From: CAZDOD01 sp964506935
Lineage (GTDB): Bacteria > Desulfobacterota > Zymogenia > Zymogenales > Zymogenaceae
Reading direction: 5' to 3'
Assembly (NCBI GenBank): GCA_964506935.1
Contig: CAZDOD010000062.1
Coordinates: forward strand, 1-14,532
DNA length: 14,532 nt
Shown here: in pieces, positions 1 through 6,522 of the stretch
Layout: the number at the start of each line of letters is the position of its first letter
Position numbering within the stretch: position 1 is the stretch's first letter
The notes under the pieces: generated by a model
What the model was told of the DNA's origin: nothing
Database searches by the model: none
What the model saw: only the letters and a program-made list of their open reading frames with translations
Made by a program: the position numbers and the translations under genes

Positions 1-210
1 TGGTACTTGAGACAGATTGTCAGTTCCCATTAAATCAATCAAAAAATTCTGTGCAGGAACTTCTCTCCCTTCAATTTCGATTTGAGTATTCAATAAATCA
101 TTCAATAATTCTATATTTTTTGCAGTCCAATCCGAGAAACTTCTTTCATTTGACCATATCTCTCTAAATTTTTCCAATCCTAATCTCTTTATTTTACCTA
201 TTTTAGCCAT
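1..210 (-). CDS. Partial CDS, N-terminal 70 residues of a DUF4268-like protein
   Basis: An open frame runs from an ATG at 210 to the left edge without a stop, so the gene continues outside the window and 70 residues are visible. A good ribosome site (GAGG, 7 bases before ATG) supports the start. The peptide starts MAKIGKIKRLGLEKFREIW and continues with a pattern of W, acidic residue, F-S-D-W, then a Leu-rich helix ending in a segment rich in Glu and Asp. From memory this resembles the N-terminus of DUF4268/restriction-endonuclease-like proteins (pattern LREIW..E..DFt.WL..N...L). That match is recalled, not searched, and the catalytic part would lie outside the window. It lies downstream of the Cys-rich gene on the same strand in the same AT-rich segment. 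I am confident that it is coding and much less confident of the family. Confidence 0.7.
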   Translation of the reverse strand, partial: MAKIGKIKRLGLEKFREIWSNERSFSDWTAKNIELLNDLLNTQIEIEGREVPAQNFLIDLMGTDNLSQVP

Positions 211-317
211 AATTAATCCTCATATCATTTCCACTATAGAAAAAAGGTAATTTAAAGCTTCCTATATAAAAAAGTGGACCTAGTAAATAAATTTCTTTAT
301 GTTACGTATTTAGAATT

Positions 318-602
318 TCAGGAAATATTAGAAGTACACATAATACAATGCGTACAACCCGTACAACGTGTACACTCCGTACAATATGTACAGCCCGTAC
401 AATTAGAAATACAACCGGTGCAATATTTTGTACAACCAACACATTCACTCGTACAGCCTGTGCAAGCAGTGCACCGGGTACAACAAGCCTCACAAGTGGC
501 GCAACCTCCACAACCAAGAACGGCTATGACGCTATAAGCTGCTGTGCTTAACAATGTGGTGCCGCTTGCCGTTAAAAACTTTCTTCTTGATATTTTACTC
601 AT
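318..602 (-). CDS. Tat-exported Cys-Thr-X repeat protein (unrecognised family)
   Basis: Small protein of 94 aa. I chose ATG 602 over ATG 611 because AAGAGG at 612-617 stands 9 bases before it; from 611 the site would touch the start codon. The N-terminus has a twin-arginine motif (SRRKFLTASG, residues 5-14) and a hydrophobic stretch (about 15-29), so export in folded form by the Tat system is predicted. Cys31 follows Val-Leu-Gly, a possible but imperfect lipobox. The rest contains 20 Cys (31, 34, 37, 40, 41, 44, 47, 50, 54, 57, 61, 64, 68, 71, 74, 77, 80, 83, 86, 89), spaced C-x2-C almost throughout with three C-x3-C steps in the middle; most Cys are followed by Thr. Cys44-47-50-54 fits the CxxCxxCxxxC spacing of a [4Fe-4S] ferredoxin, without the usual Pro. 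It starts inside the end of the upstream DUF4238-like gene (8-base overlap), so the two are probably translationally coupled. Metal or Fe-S binding, a disulfide-rich fold, or a modified peptide precursor are all possible; none is shown. Confidence 0.75.
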   Translation of the reverse strand: MSKISRRKFLTASGTTLLSTAAYSVIAVLGCGGCATCEACCTRCTACTGCTSECVGCTKYCTGCISNCTGCTYCTECTRCTGCTHCIMCTSNIS

Positions 603-1413
603 TTTTTGCATCCTCTTTAGACTTGTTACATCCAGCGTGGATAATTCCCTTCCAATAACAGTCTCTTTCAGACAATTCAGCTATCCCACAGAATACTTCT
701 GAAGATGATACTATATACTTATTGCAATTTGATGCAACACATTCATTCATGTAAGATACAAAAGGGTCTAAAGCCTTTCTTTTAAGAGGAAATCTTCCAT
801 CATTTTTAGTGTAGAATAAAACTCCTAATTTTGAAGTAAATGGGAAAAACCTTTCACCTTCAAACACTAATGAAGTATTTTCATGAAAAGCATGAAAAGG
901 GAAATCCCCTGTTATAAAGTGATACCCAAGCATTGCATGATCACCATCTATTCCTTTATCCATTGAGACTATTTCCACTGAAAGTTTCTGAAATTCACTT
1001 ACAATTTCTGGATGTTTTTCTTCTACTAGCTCTTCAACAGTTCGACATCTCCTTGAAGATTCATCTTTCAGTTTTTCAAAATTCTGTTCATTCCTATAGA
1101 ACTGCAAAGCAAGGTATGAATTTATTATATCTTTATAGTCTAATATAACTTGCTTAGTTTTCTCTCCTTGAAATTCTTCTATAACTTTTCTTAATTTTTT
1201 AATGAATTTGCCAAATTTATCTTCGATGGGGTTGATAAAATCCTCATCAAAATCTTTTGAAAAATACTTTTTCCTTATAAATATTCTGTTCTTGGTTCTA
1301 TTATTATACTCATATTCGATATCGCCATTAAAACCCTTTTTAAAAAGAAAAAAATAGCCTTCATGGTTAGTAAAACATTTTAAATACTTTTCTTGTAATG
1401 TATGTGGTTTCAT
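595..1413 (-). CDS. DUF4238-like protein
   Basis: Protein of 272 aa starting at ATG 1413. The N-terminus (KPHTLQEKYLKCF, residues 2-14) resembles the His-x3-x2-Tyr-Leu-x2-Phe opening of DUF4238 proteins, and a later LALQFYRN segment fits the family's Leu-x-x-Gln-x-x-Arg region. Both matches are from memory. No signal peptide or membrane segment is seen, so it is probably cytosolic. The function of DUF4238 is not established; members are often found in accessory or mobile DNA. The gene is much more AT-rich than those to its right, with many AAA, TTT and ATA codons, which suggests transfer. Its stop overlaps the start of the Tat-Cys gene by 8 bases, making a two-gene operon and linking the two functionally. 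A TATAAC box at 1425-1430 could be its -10 element, but no convincing -35 is seen at normal spacing. Confidence 0.75.
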   Translation of the reverse strand: MKPHTLQEKYLKCFTNHEGYFFLFKKGFNGDIEYEYNNRTKNRIFIRKKYFSKDFDEDFINPIEDKFGKFIKKLRKVIEEFQGEKTKQVILDYKDIINSYLALQFYRNEQNFEKLKDESSRRCRTVEELVEEKHPEIVSEFQKLSVEIVSMDKGIDGDHAMLGYHFITGDFPFHAFHENTSLVFEGERFFPFTSKLGVLFYTKNDGRFPLKRKALDPFVSYMNECVASNCNKYIVSSSEVFCGIAELSERDCYWKGIIHAGCNKSKEDAKNE

Positions 1414-1475
1414 TTTTTATGTATGTTATACTTGAAATCGTCAGATCACAAGTGGCAAGGCAAATCTAAAATACC

Positions 1476-2039
1476 CTATCCCTTCAAAACCCCTTCCCTG
1501 AAGAATCCGGCGTATATGACGGCGCCGAGGGCGCCCGATAAATTATTGACGACTATATCCCGAAAGTCGAAGACCCGAAACGGGAGGAACCCCTGAACAA
1601 TCTCGTCCGCGCTCCCCACCACGAGGCTTACAATAATCGCCGCAACGTAGCAAAAAACTATATCGACCTTGTGTATCGACACCGCCCAGAAGACGAGCGC
1701 CCCCAAAATCCCGTATTCGATCAGGTGGACCTTCTCTGCCGGGTAGTAGAGGAGCCTCATTATAAAAAAGAAGCAAACGACGATAAGGATGAGAAATATG
1801 TAGCGCGACGGGCGCTTCTCCTTTTTTATAAACGTGATATAGGTTAGAAACGCCGCCAAAAAGAAGTAGGGCGAGACACCGAGGATCGGATTGAAGTAAT
1901 CCCCCAGATTCCTTTGGGCGAAATCCATAATCATCACGACATCCCCGAGGGTAATGAAGATGAGGAGGACATAGAGTGCGACTATCGACCAGACGACCTT
2001 TTTTTCGGGGAGATTTTTTAAATACTTCATCCATTTCAT
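1476..2039 (-). CDS. VanZ-like family membrane protein
   Basis: Protein of 187 aa with about five to six predicted membrane spans (roughly residues 15-38, 55-72, 79-98, 107-122, 126-143 and 163-180). The C-terminal signature from residue 145 has Asp-Glu-Ile-Val-Gln, then Pro-Phe-Arg, Asp-Phe-Arg-Asp and Asn-Asn-x2-Gly, which is the VanZ-like pattern; Glu108 (HLIEYG) also fits. VanZ-type proteins are named after a teicoplanin-resistance factor, but most chromosomal members have no known role, so no resistance claim is made. A longer frame starts at TTG 2096, but a promoter at 2068-2096 points to transcription starting near 2061, which would exclude it; ATG 2039 gives a leader of about 22 bases. 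The gene is divergent from the LonC-like gene. It ends where base composition drops sharply. Confidence 0.85.
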   Translation of the reverse strand: MKWMKYLKNLPEKKVVWSIVALYVLLIFITLGDVVMIMDFAQRNLGDYFNPILGVSPYFFLAAFLTYITFIKKEKRPSRYIFLILIVVCFFFIMRLLYYPAEKVHLIEYGILGALVFWAVSIHKVDIVFCYVAAIIVSLVVGSADEIVQGFLPFRVFDFRDIVVNNLSGALGAVIYAGFFREGVLKG

Positions 2040-2044
2040 AGTAT

Positions 2045-2055
2045 CCCGTGACGGG
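2045..2055. repeat. 11-bp inverted repeat in the VanZ-like leader
   Basis: CCCGT-G-ACGGG, two perfect 5-bp arms around one central base, lies 5 bases upstream of the VanZ-like start codon and just downstream of its predicted transcription start. The central loop is too short for a stable RNA hairpin, so an operator is more likely than an RNA element. It also covers the only ribosome-site-like stretch (CGGGA). Chance occurrence is possible. Confidence 0.3.
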
Positions 2056-2067
2056 TATCGTGTCAAC

Positions 2068-2096
2068 AGTATAATATGTGGCTTGACAAAGCACAA
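2068..2096 (-). promoter_or_regulatory. Sigma70-like promoter for the VanZ-like gene
   Basis: On the minus strand TTGTGC (2096-2091) is followed by a 17-base spacer and TATACT (2073-2068). The -10 box matches the consensus at 5 of 6 positions, the -35 box at 3 of 6. Predicted transcription start is about 2061, leaving a leader of about 22 bases before ATG 2039. It overlaps the divergent promoter of the protease gene. Confidence 0.45.
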
Positions 2097-2111
2097 AAGT
2101 TAACATATCAT
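2083..2111 (+). promoter_or_regulatory. Sigma70-like promoter for the LonC-like gene
   Basis: TTGACA (2083-2088, perfect) is followed by a 17-base spacer and TATCAT (2106-2111, 5 of 6). This is the best promoter I can see in the window. Transcription would start near 2118 and give a leader of about 46 bases before ATG 2164. Confidence 0.6.
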
Positions 2112-2163
2112 TCTTAAGTAGTTACATCTCTCCTTTTACATTTATTTAAACGGAGTGGTTTAT

Positions 2164-4632
2164 ATGGTTGATATCGACAAGAGAAAGGTGCCGGTAGAGA
2201 TGCTCCGCTGGGAGTGTGATCCGAATATCTTTCCTTTCGAGACGACTCAGGAGATAGAACCTCTTGAGGAGATAATAGGTCAGGAAAGGGCGCTTTTGGC
2301 CCTGAAGACCGGCCTCGAGATAGAGAGCCCCGGCTATAATATTTTTGTTTCGGGCATCACCGGCACGGGCATGACGACCACGATCAAGACCACGCTCGAG
2401 AAATTCCTGAAGCCGGGCCCTCCCCCCGACGATATATGTTACGTCAACAACTTCAAAAATCCCGACATGCCCAAGGCGATAGTGCTGCCGGCAGGCGAGG
2501 GGAGGAAGTTCAAAAAGGCCATGGCGGACCTCACATCCACCATCAAATCGACGATAGAACAGGTCCTGACGAGCCAGGAGTTCAAAAACACCATAAAGGG
2601 CGTCGCCGAGGAGTTCAGAAACCGCCAAAAGGAGATGTTCAACCGCATCCAGCTTAAATCCCAGGAGGAGGGTTTTTCCCTCGTCCAGGTCCAGATGGGC
2701 ACGATGACAAGGCCGGTCTTTCTGCCAAATTTTCAGAACGAGCCCACGCCATTGGAAAAGCTTGAGAGCATGGTGGAGTCGGGCGAGTTCCCGAAGGAGC
2801 GCTTCGAGGAGCTGAAAGAAAAATCTTTCCAGCTAAACAGCGAGCTCGACAACATCCAGAGGGCCGCATTCAGTATAGAAAAGGACCTCAGAAAAAAGAT
2901 CGAGGAGATGGAGACCGATGCCGTAAGACCCGCCATTGAGGAACAAATAGAATCGGTAAGGGCGGCCTTTGATTTCGAGGGCGTCTCCGAATACCTCGAC
3001 GAGGTCAAAAGCGACATCATAGAGAATATCTCATTTTTCAAGGAGGAGGAGGGCGCCAAGTCCCAACAGATGCCGTTTCCGCTGTTCGGGCTCGGGACCG
3101 AAGAGAGCCCCCTGTGGCGCTACGAGGTGAACCTTCTGGTCGACAACTCCGACACCAAGGGAAACCCCGTGGTACTCGAGACCACCCCGACCTATACCAA
3201 CCTCTTTGGAAGCATCGATAGATCCATAGACAGGACGGGCGCCATAAAGACCGACTTCACCAAGCTCAAGGCGGGGAGCATCCACCGGGCGAACGGAGGC
3301 TATCTTATCCTCAACGCCTTCGACGTCCTGACCGAGCCGGGAAGCTGGCGGTGTCTCAAAAGGGTATTGAAGAATAGACAGATCGAGTTCCACTGCCTCG
3401 AGCCCTACACCCTCTTCGCCTCCTTGAGCATCAAGCCCGAGCCCATCGACTCCGCCATCAAGGTGATCATGGTGGGCGACCCCTATATATATCATCTACT
3501 TCTAGCGCAGGATGACGATTTTCCTATGATCTTCAAGATCAAGTCGGACTTCGACTCGGTCATGGAGAAAAACGAGGAACACATCAAAAAATACGCCTCG
3601 TTCGTAAAAAAGATCACCGAGGACGAAAAACTCCTCCCGTTCAACCGCCACGCGGTTTCTGAGGTCGTCGAGTTCGGGATAAGAGAGGCCCGCTCGCAGA
3701 AGAAGATCAGCACCCGGCTCTCGGACGTGGCCGACATTATACGAGAGTCGTCATACTGGGCCAAGACGGATGGGAAGGATGTCGTTGACGCATCCCACGT
3801 CGAGCGCTCGATTACCGAAAAGAACAACCGTGTGAATATGGCCGAGGACAAGATCAAGGAGCGCATAAAAGACGGGATATTGATGATAGAGACCGAGGGG
3901 AAAGAGGTGGGACAGGTAAACGGCCTTGCCGTCTACAGCCTCGGAAACCACTTCTTCGGCGCCCCCAGCAAGATCACGGCGATAACCTCGCTCGGGAGGT
4001 CGGGTATCATCAACATCGAGCGCGAGGCGAAGCTCTCCGGCAACATCCACGACAAGGGCGTGTTGATCCTTTCGGGTTATCTTAGGGGCAAATACGCCCA
4101 GGACATTCCTTTGACTCTGTCGGCTTCGATCTGCTTTGAACAGTCGTACTACGGCGTCGAGGGAGACAGCGCCTCTTCGACCGAGCTATACGCCCTGATC
4201 TCAAGCATCACGGAAATACCCCTGAGGCAGGACATAGCGATCACCGGCTCGGTCAACCAGAAGGGGGAGGTCCAGCCGATCGGCGGCGTAAACTACAAGA
4301 TCGAGGGATTCTTCGATATATGCCGTGACCGGGGCCTCACCGGAACCCAGGGCGTGATGATACCCGACACAAACATCGACGATCTTATGCTGAGATCGGA
4401 TGTCATAGAGGCGGTAAAGGGGGGGAAATTCCACATATATAAGGTCTCGACAATCGACGAGGGAATCGAGATTCTCACTGGGATACCGGCGGGGACAAAG
4501 AACGATGGCGGGGAGTACCCTGAGGGGACGATAAATTATCTAGTGTTGGAAAAGCTAAAAGAAATCCACGACAAACTAAAGAAGATCGGAAAGACCGACG
4601 AGAAAGAAAAGGACAAGGAGGAGAATAGTTAG
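2164..4632 (+). CDS. LonC/AAA_32-type Lon-like protease with degenerate Walker A
   Basis: Protein of 822 aa. ATG 2164 is preceded by GGAG with an 8-base gap; the upstream in-frame GTG 2155 overlaps that site and is less likely. The N-terminal half fits the AAA_32 family (opening with LRWECDP...F.F.TT.E, then IIGQERAL). The Walker A region (residues 64-71, GITGTGMT) has Met70 where ATPases have Lys, and the Walker B-like region reads YLILNAFDVL with Asn in place of the usual acidic residue. A long charged helical insertion lies between about residues 115 and 310. The C-terminal third is a Lon protease domain with Ser669 in EGDSASS and Lys712 in GGVNYKIEG; the 43-residue separation equals that of the E. 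coli Lon dyad. No membrane span is seen, so it is cytosolic. The combination matches the LonC group of Lon-like proteases, some of which are reported to work without ATP. Substrates are unknown. It has its own promoter and is not in an operon with its neighbours. Confidence 0.9.
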   Translation: MVDIDKRKVPVEMLRWECDPNIFPFETTQEIEPLEEIIGQERALLALKTGLEIESPGYNIFVSGITGTGMTTTIKTTLEKFLKPGPPPDDICYVNNFKNPDMPKAIVLPAGEGRKFKKAMADLTSTIKSTIEQVLTSQEFKNTIKGVAEEFRNRQKEMFNRIQLKSQEEGFSLVQVQMGTMTRPVFLPNFQNEPTPLEKLESMVESGEFPKERFEELKEKSFQLNSELDNIQRAAFSIEKDLRKKIEEMETDAVRPAIEEQIESVRAAFDFEGVSEYLDEVKSDIIENISFFKEEEGAKSQQMPFPLFGLGTEESPLWRYEVNLLVDNSDTKGNPVVLETTPTYTNLFGSIDRSIDRTGAIKTDFTKLKAGSIHRANGGYLILNAFDVLTEPGSWRCLKRVLKNRQIEFHCLEPYTLFASLSIKPEPIDSAIKVIMVGDPYIYHLLLAQDDDFPMIFKIKSDFDSVMEKNEEHIKKYASFVKKITEDEKLLPFNRHAVSEVVEFGIREARSQKKISTRLSDVADIIRESSYWAKTDGKDVVDASHVERSITEKNNRVNMAEDKIKERIKDGILMIETEGKEVGQVNGLAVYSLGNHFFGAPSKITAITSLGRSGIINIEREAKLSGNIHDKGVLILSGYLRGKYAQDIPLTLSASICFEQSYYGVEGDSASSTELYALISSITEIPLRQDIAITGSVNQKGEVQPIGGVNYKIEGFFDICRDRGLTGTQGVMIPDTNIDDLMLRSDVIEAVKGGKFHIYKVSTIDEGIEILTGIPAGTKNDGGEYPEGTINYLVLEKLKEIHDKLKKIGKTDEKEKDKEENS

Positions 4633-4758
4633 CTCCCCCACCAAGTCTACTACTCAAGGTCGGGATGGCATTTCTCTTTAATTGGTTGACTTCTTGTTGC
4701 GATTGAGATCGTGGTTGGGCAAATTGTCTTTTGATTAGGACTATTCTATTGCTACCCG
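4633..4758. other. Convergent intergenic region with no recognised element
   Basis: This 126-base stretch separates the plus-strand protease from the last minus-strand gene. I see only a short imperfect hairpin (CGAT-TGAG-ATCG near its centre) without a T-run, so no intrinsic terminator can be called. Termination by Rho or outside sequence is possible. Confidence 0.4.
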
Positions 4759-5592
4759 TCAGGGGCTTGTGATATCAGCGACCTTATTTATCCTTTCCAT
4801 CATCCGATCAATCAATATGTCAAGAGAATCCATCCGAAGTGAGATAGCATACTCCGGACATATCTCCACACACCGCCCACAGGCCTTGCACCCCTCTCCC
4901 ACTCTGGCCACACCATCCACTATCTTCATCTCGGATACGAAGCAGACATCCTCACATATGCCGCATCCCGTACATAGCTCGGGGTCGATCTCTATCGAGA
5001 TCCCAGGGAGCTTTTTGTAGGCCTTATCCAAGTTCGGCCCCCTCTTTTTCATGTGCGTTCTGTAGAGACAGCAGCAATCGTCACAAAAACAGATAAACAT
5101 CAGGCGGTCAAAGGGTACGGTGTGAAAGGCGACCGGGTCTATCCAGACGTGCGCCACGTTGGCAACAAGCCCCGAATCCGCCGCCCTCCTTATGTGGGCG
5201 ATCCCCTCGTCCGTCGAAACAAACCGCCCGTGGGACGGGTGCATCCGGCGGGCAGCCTTCCCGAGGGCGATGCATCCTATATCCTTAGGGTGGTTTTTAC
5301 AATCCAGCTTGGCCCGGCAGAGGCATTCATCCAGGATGAATATATCCGCCGAACGTCTCAAAATCTCCTCCACGATCTTGGTCGGGAGCACCACGCTTTC
5401 AGGCATCTTTACCTCGGCGTTTATCGGAATCGCCGTAACCTCGTTGTAAGGATATGCGAAGAATGGATTGATTATCCACTTGAATACGGGGTATGAGCTG
5501 AGCTTTTTTGCGGCGGTTATTATCGGCCAAGACAGCCATAACGAGAATTTCACGACCTTTTTGTTGGGCCCGTATCTCAAAAAATTAAACAT
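4759..5592 (-). CDS. Multi-cluster 4Fe-4S protein, divergent paralogue 1
   Basis: Protein of 277 aa (ATG 5592, GGAG 11 bases upstream). A Trp- and Lys-rich amphipathic/hydrophobic N-terminus (residues 1-45) may touch the membrane. The middle has two unusual Cys groups: Cys90, 92, 98, 107 and Cys168, 170, 173, 174, 175. The C-terminus is a standard 2[4Fe-4S] ferredoxin: Cys207, 210, 213, 217 and Cys235, 238, 241, 245, the last followed by Pro. The layout is the same as in the two genes upstream, but sequence identity is visibly lower and the second group is CxCxxCCC instead of CxCCxCCC. It is last in the run, 55 bases after the previous gene. An electron-transfer role in the cytosol or at the membrane is the likely reading; partner enzymes are not identifiable. 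Confidence 0.85.
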   Translation of the reverse strand: MFNFLRYGPNKKVVKFSLWLSWPIITAAKKLSSYPVFKWIINPFFAYPYNEVTAIPINAEVKMPESVVLPTKIVEEILRRSADIFILDECLCRAKLDCKNHPKDIGCIALGKAARRMHPSHGRFVSTDEGIAHIRRAADSGLVANVAHVWIDPVAFHTVPFDRLMFICFCDDCCCLYRTHMKKRGPNLDKAYKKLPGISIEIDPELCTGCGICEDVCFVSEMKIVDGVARVGEGCKACGRCVEICPEYAISLRMDSLDILIDRMMERINKVADITSP

Positions 5593-5647
5593 TTTAATTT
5601 AATCTCCAAATAGCCCTTTTCCACAGGATTGAAGACTCACATCCTCA

Positions 5648-6472
5648 TCATTCAAAATCTATCCGTTCCCTCACCCTCCCCATAAAAGTGGAGACGACAC
5701 GGTCTAAATCCTCGATCTCGACGCTGATCGCCCCTTCGGGGCATACCGTCACACATCGACCGCACCCCTTGCATGAGTTCTCGTCACGAAATATCCCGTC
5801 CTCACCGATAGAGAGCGCCCCCATGAAGCAGTCATCGACACAAGTGCCGCACAGGGTGCAACTATCTTTGTCGTAGACGAATTTTATCCCCTCGAGCCGC
5901 ACGAGGGATCCCGCCGCCTCTTCGGGGAGGTATTTCCCGGAGGCGAAGATTGTACAGCAGCAGCGGCAGCAGTGACAGATCGTAAGGAGCTTTCCCCTGT
6001 CGCGAACCCCCCAGATGAAATTATCCAACTTCACCCTCCCGATCATCGGAATGAGACCTGCATCGAGAGTCCTATTGAGGTGTTCTATCGCCTCCTCTTT
6101 ACTTACGTGCCTTGCAATCCTCGGATCTATCTCGCGCGTCCCCTCACCTAAAAGGGTGCATCCGTAATTAATCGGGTATTCAGTGCAATTCTTTGCATCC
6201 CTGCATGTACAGCGATCGATGATAACCCTGTGGGACGAACGGGAGATCAACTCCTCCACAACCTCCCTCGGGAGGTAGGTGCTCCCCGTGCCCTCGATCT
6301 CTTCGTTTATTGGGATATATGAGATGTTTAGATTCTTTTTCGTAAAGAGGGGGAGCGCAAAAAATTTTACTATTCCACCCACCAGCGGCCATGTCGTCAT
6401 GCGGGCGCTGATCCATGTAATCGGCCATATTTTTGCGAGGATAGAAAGCCAAAACTTTGGTCTTTTTGACAT
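5648..6472 (-). CDS. Multi-cluster 4Fe-4S protein, paralogue 2
   Basis: Protein of 274 aa (ATG 6472, AGAGGA about 8 bases upstream). Domains in order: an N-terminal Trp-rich hydrophobic region (about 7-44); a first Cys group at 88, 90, 96 and 105 (CTCRD...C...GC); a second group at 166, 168, 169, 171, 172, 173 (CHCCRCCC); and a 2[4Fe-4S] ferredoxin at 205, 208, 211, 215 and 234, 237, 240, 244. The last Cys is followed by Pro, as in normal ferredoxins. It is a close paralogue of the gene at 6523-7347: equal length, every Cys at the same residue number, and the same terminal Asp-Phe-Glu. A tandem duplication is the simplest origin. Besides the two ferredoxin clusters, ten further Cys could hold one or two extra clusters. 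The exact family is not recognised. Confidence 0.88.
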   Translation of the reverse strand: MSKRPKFWLSILAKIWPITWISARMTTWPLVGGIVKFFALPLFTKKNLNISYIPINEEIEGTGSTYLPREVVEELISRSSHRVIIDRCTCRDAKNCTEYPINYGCTLLGEGTREIDPRIARHVSKEEAIEHLNRTLDAGLIPMIGRVKLDNFIWGVRDRGKLLTICHCCRCCCTIFASGKYLPEEAAGSLVRLEGIKFVYDKDSCTLCGTCVDDCFMGALSIGEDGIFRDENSCKGCGRCVTVCPEGAISVEIEDLDRVVSTFMGRVRERIDFE

Positions 6473-6522
6473 TATTTTTTCCTCTGTCTCATTTCAAAAG
6501 AAATTTTCATTAGGATGCTCCG

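Noticed and set aside
230..278. Imperfect inverted repeat TCCACT...AGTGGA in the AT-rich gap, possible terminator or mobile-element end
   Set aside because: Arms match only 6 bases with a loop of about 37 bases, no T-run at a useful place, and no target duplication or transposase is visible.
340..500. Recurrent GTACA words that look like a small repeat array or CRISPR
   Set aside because: Units are 9-12 bases with no constant repeat or unique spacers; they are explained by TGT-AC codons for Cys-Thr.
274..537. Plus-strand frame rich in Val-Gln-Pro repeats opposite the Cys-repeat gene
   Set aside because: Its repeats are the complement of the Cys-Thr codons. It has no ribosome site or known domain, while the minus frame has a Tat signal, a ribosome site and operon coupling.
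2043..2066. TTGACA at 2066-2061 (minus) with TACTAT 17 bases on as a second VanZ promoter
   Set aside because: Transcription would start after the ATG at 2039, leaving the gene without a start; the promoter at 2068-2096 fits better.
1543..2106. Alternative minus-strand frame overlapping the VanZ-like gene
   Set aside because: No family match; it is the +1 shadow of the VanZ-like frame, which has all signature motifs and membrane spans.
4633..4758. Bidirectional terminator between the protease and the Fe-S gene
   Set aside because: Only a 4-bp stem with two wobble extensions and no T-run on either side.
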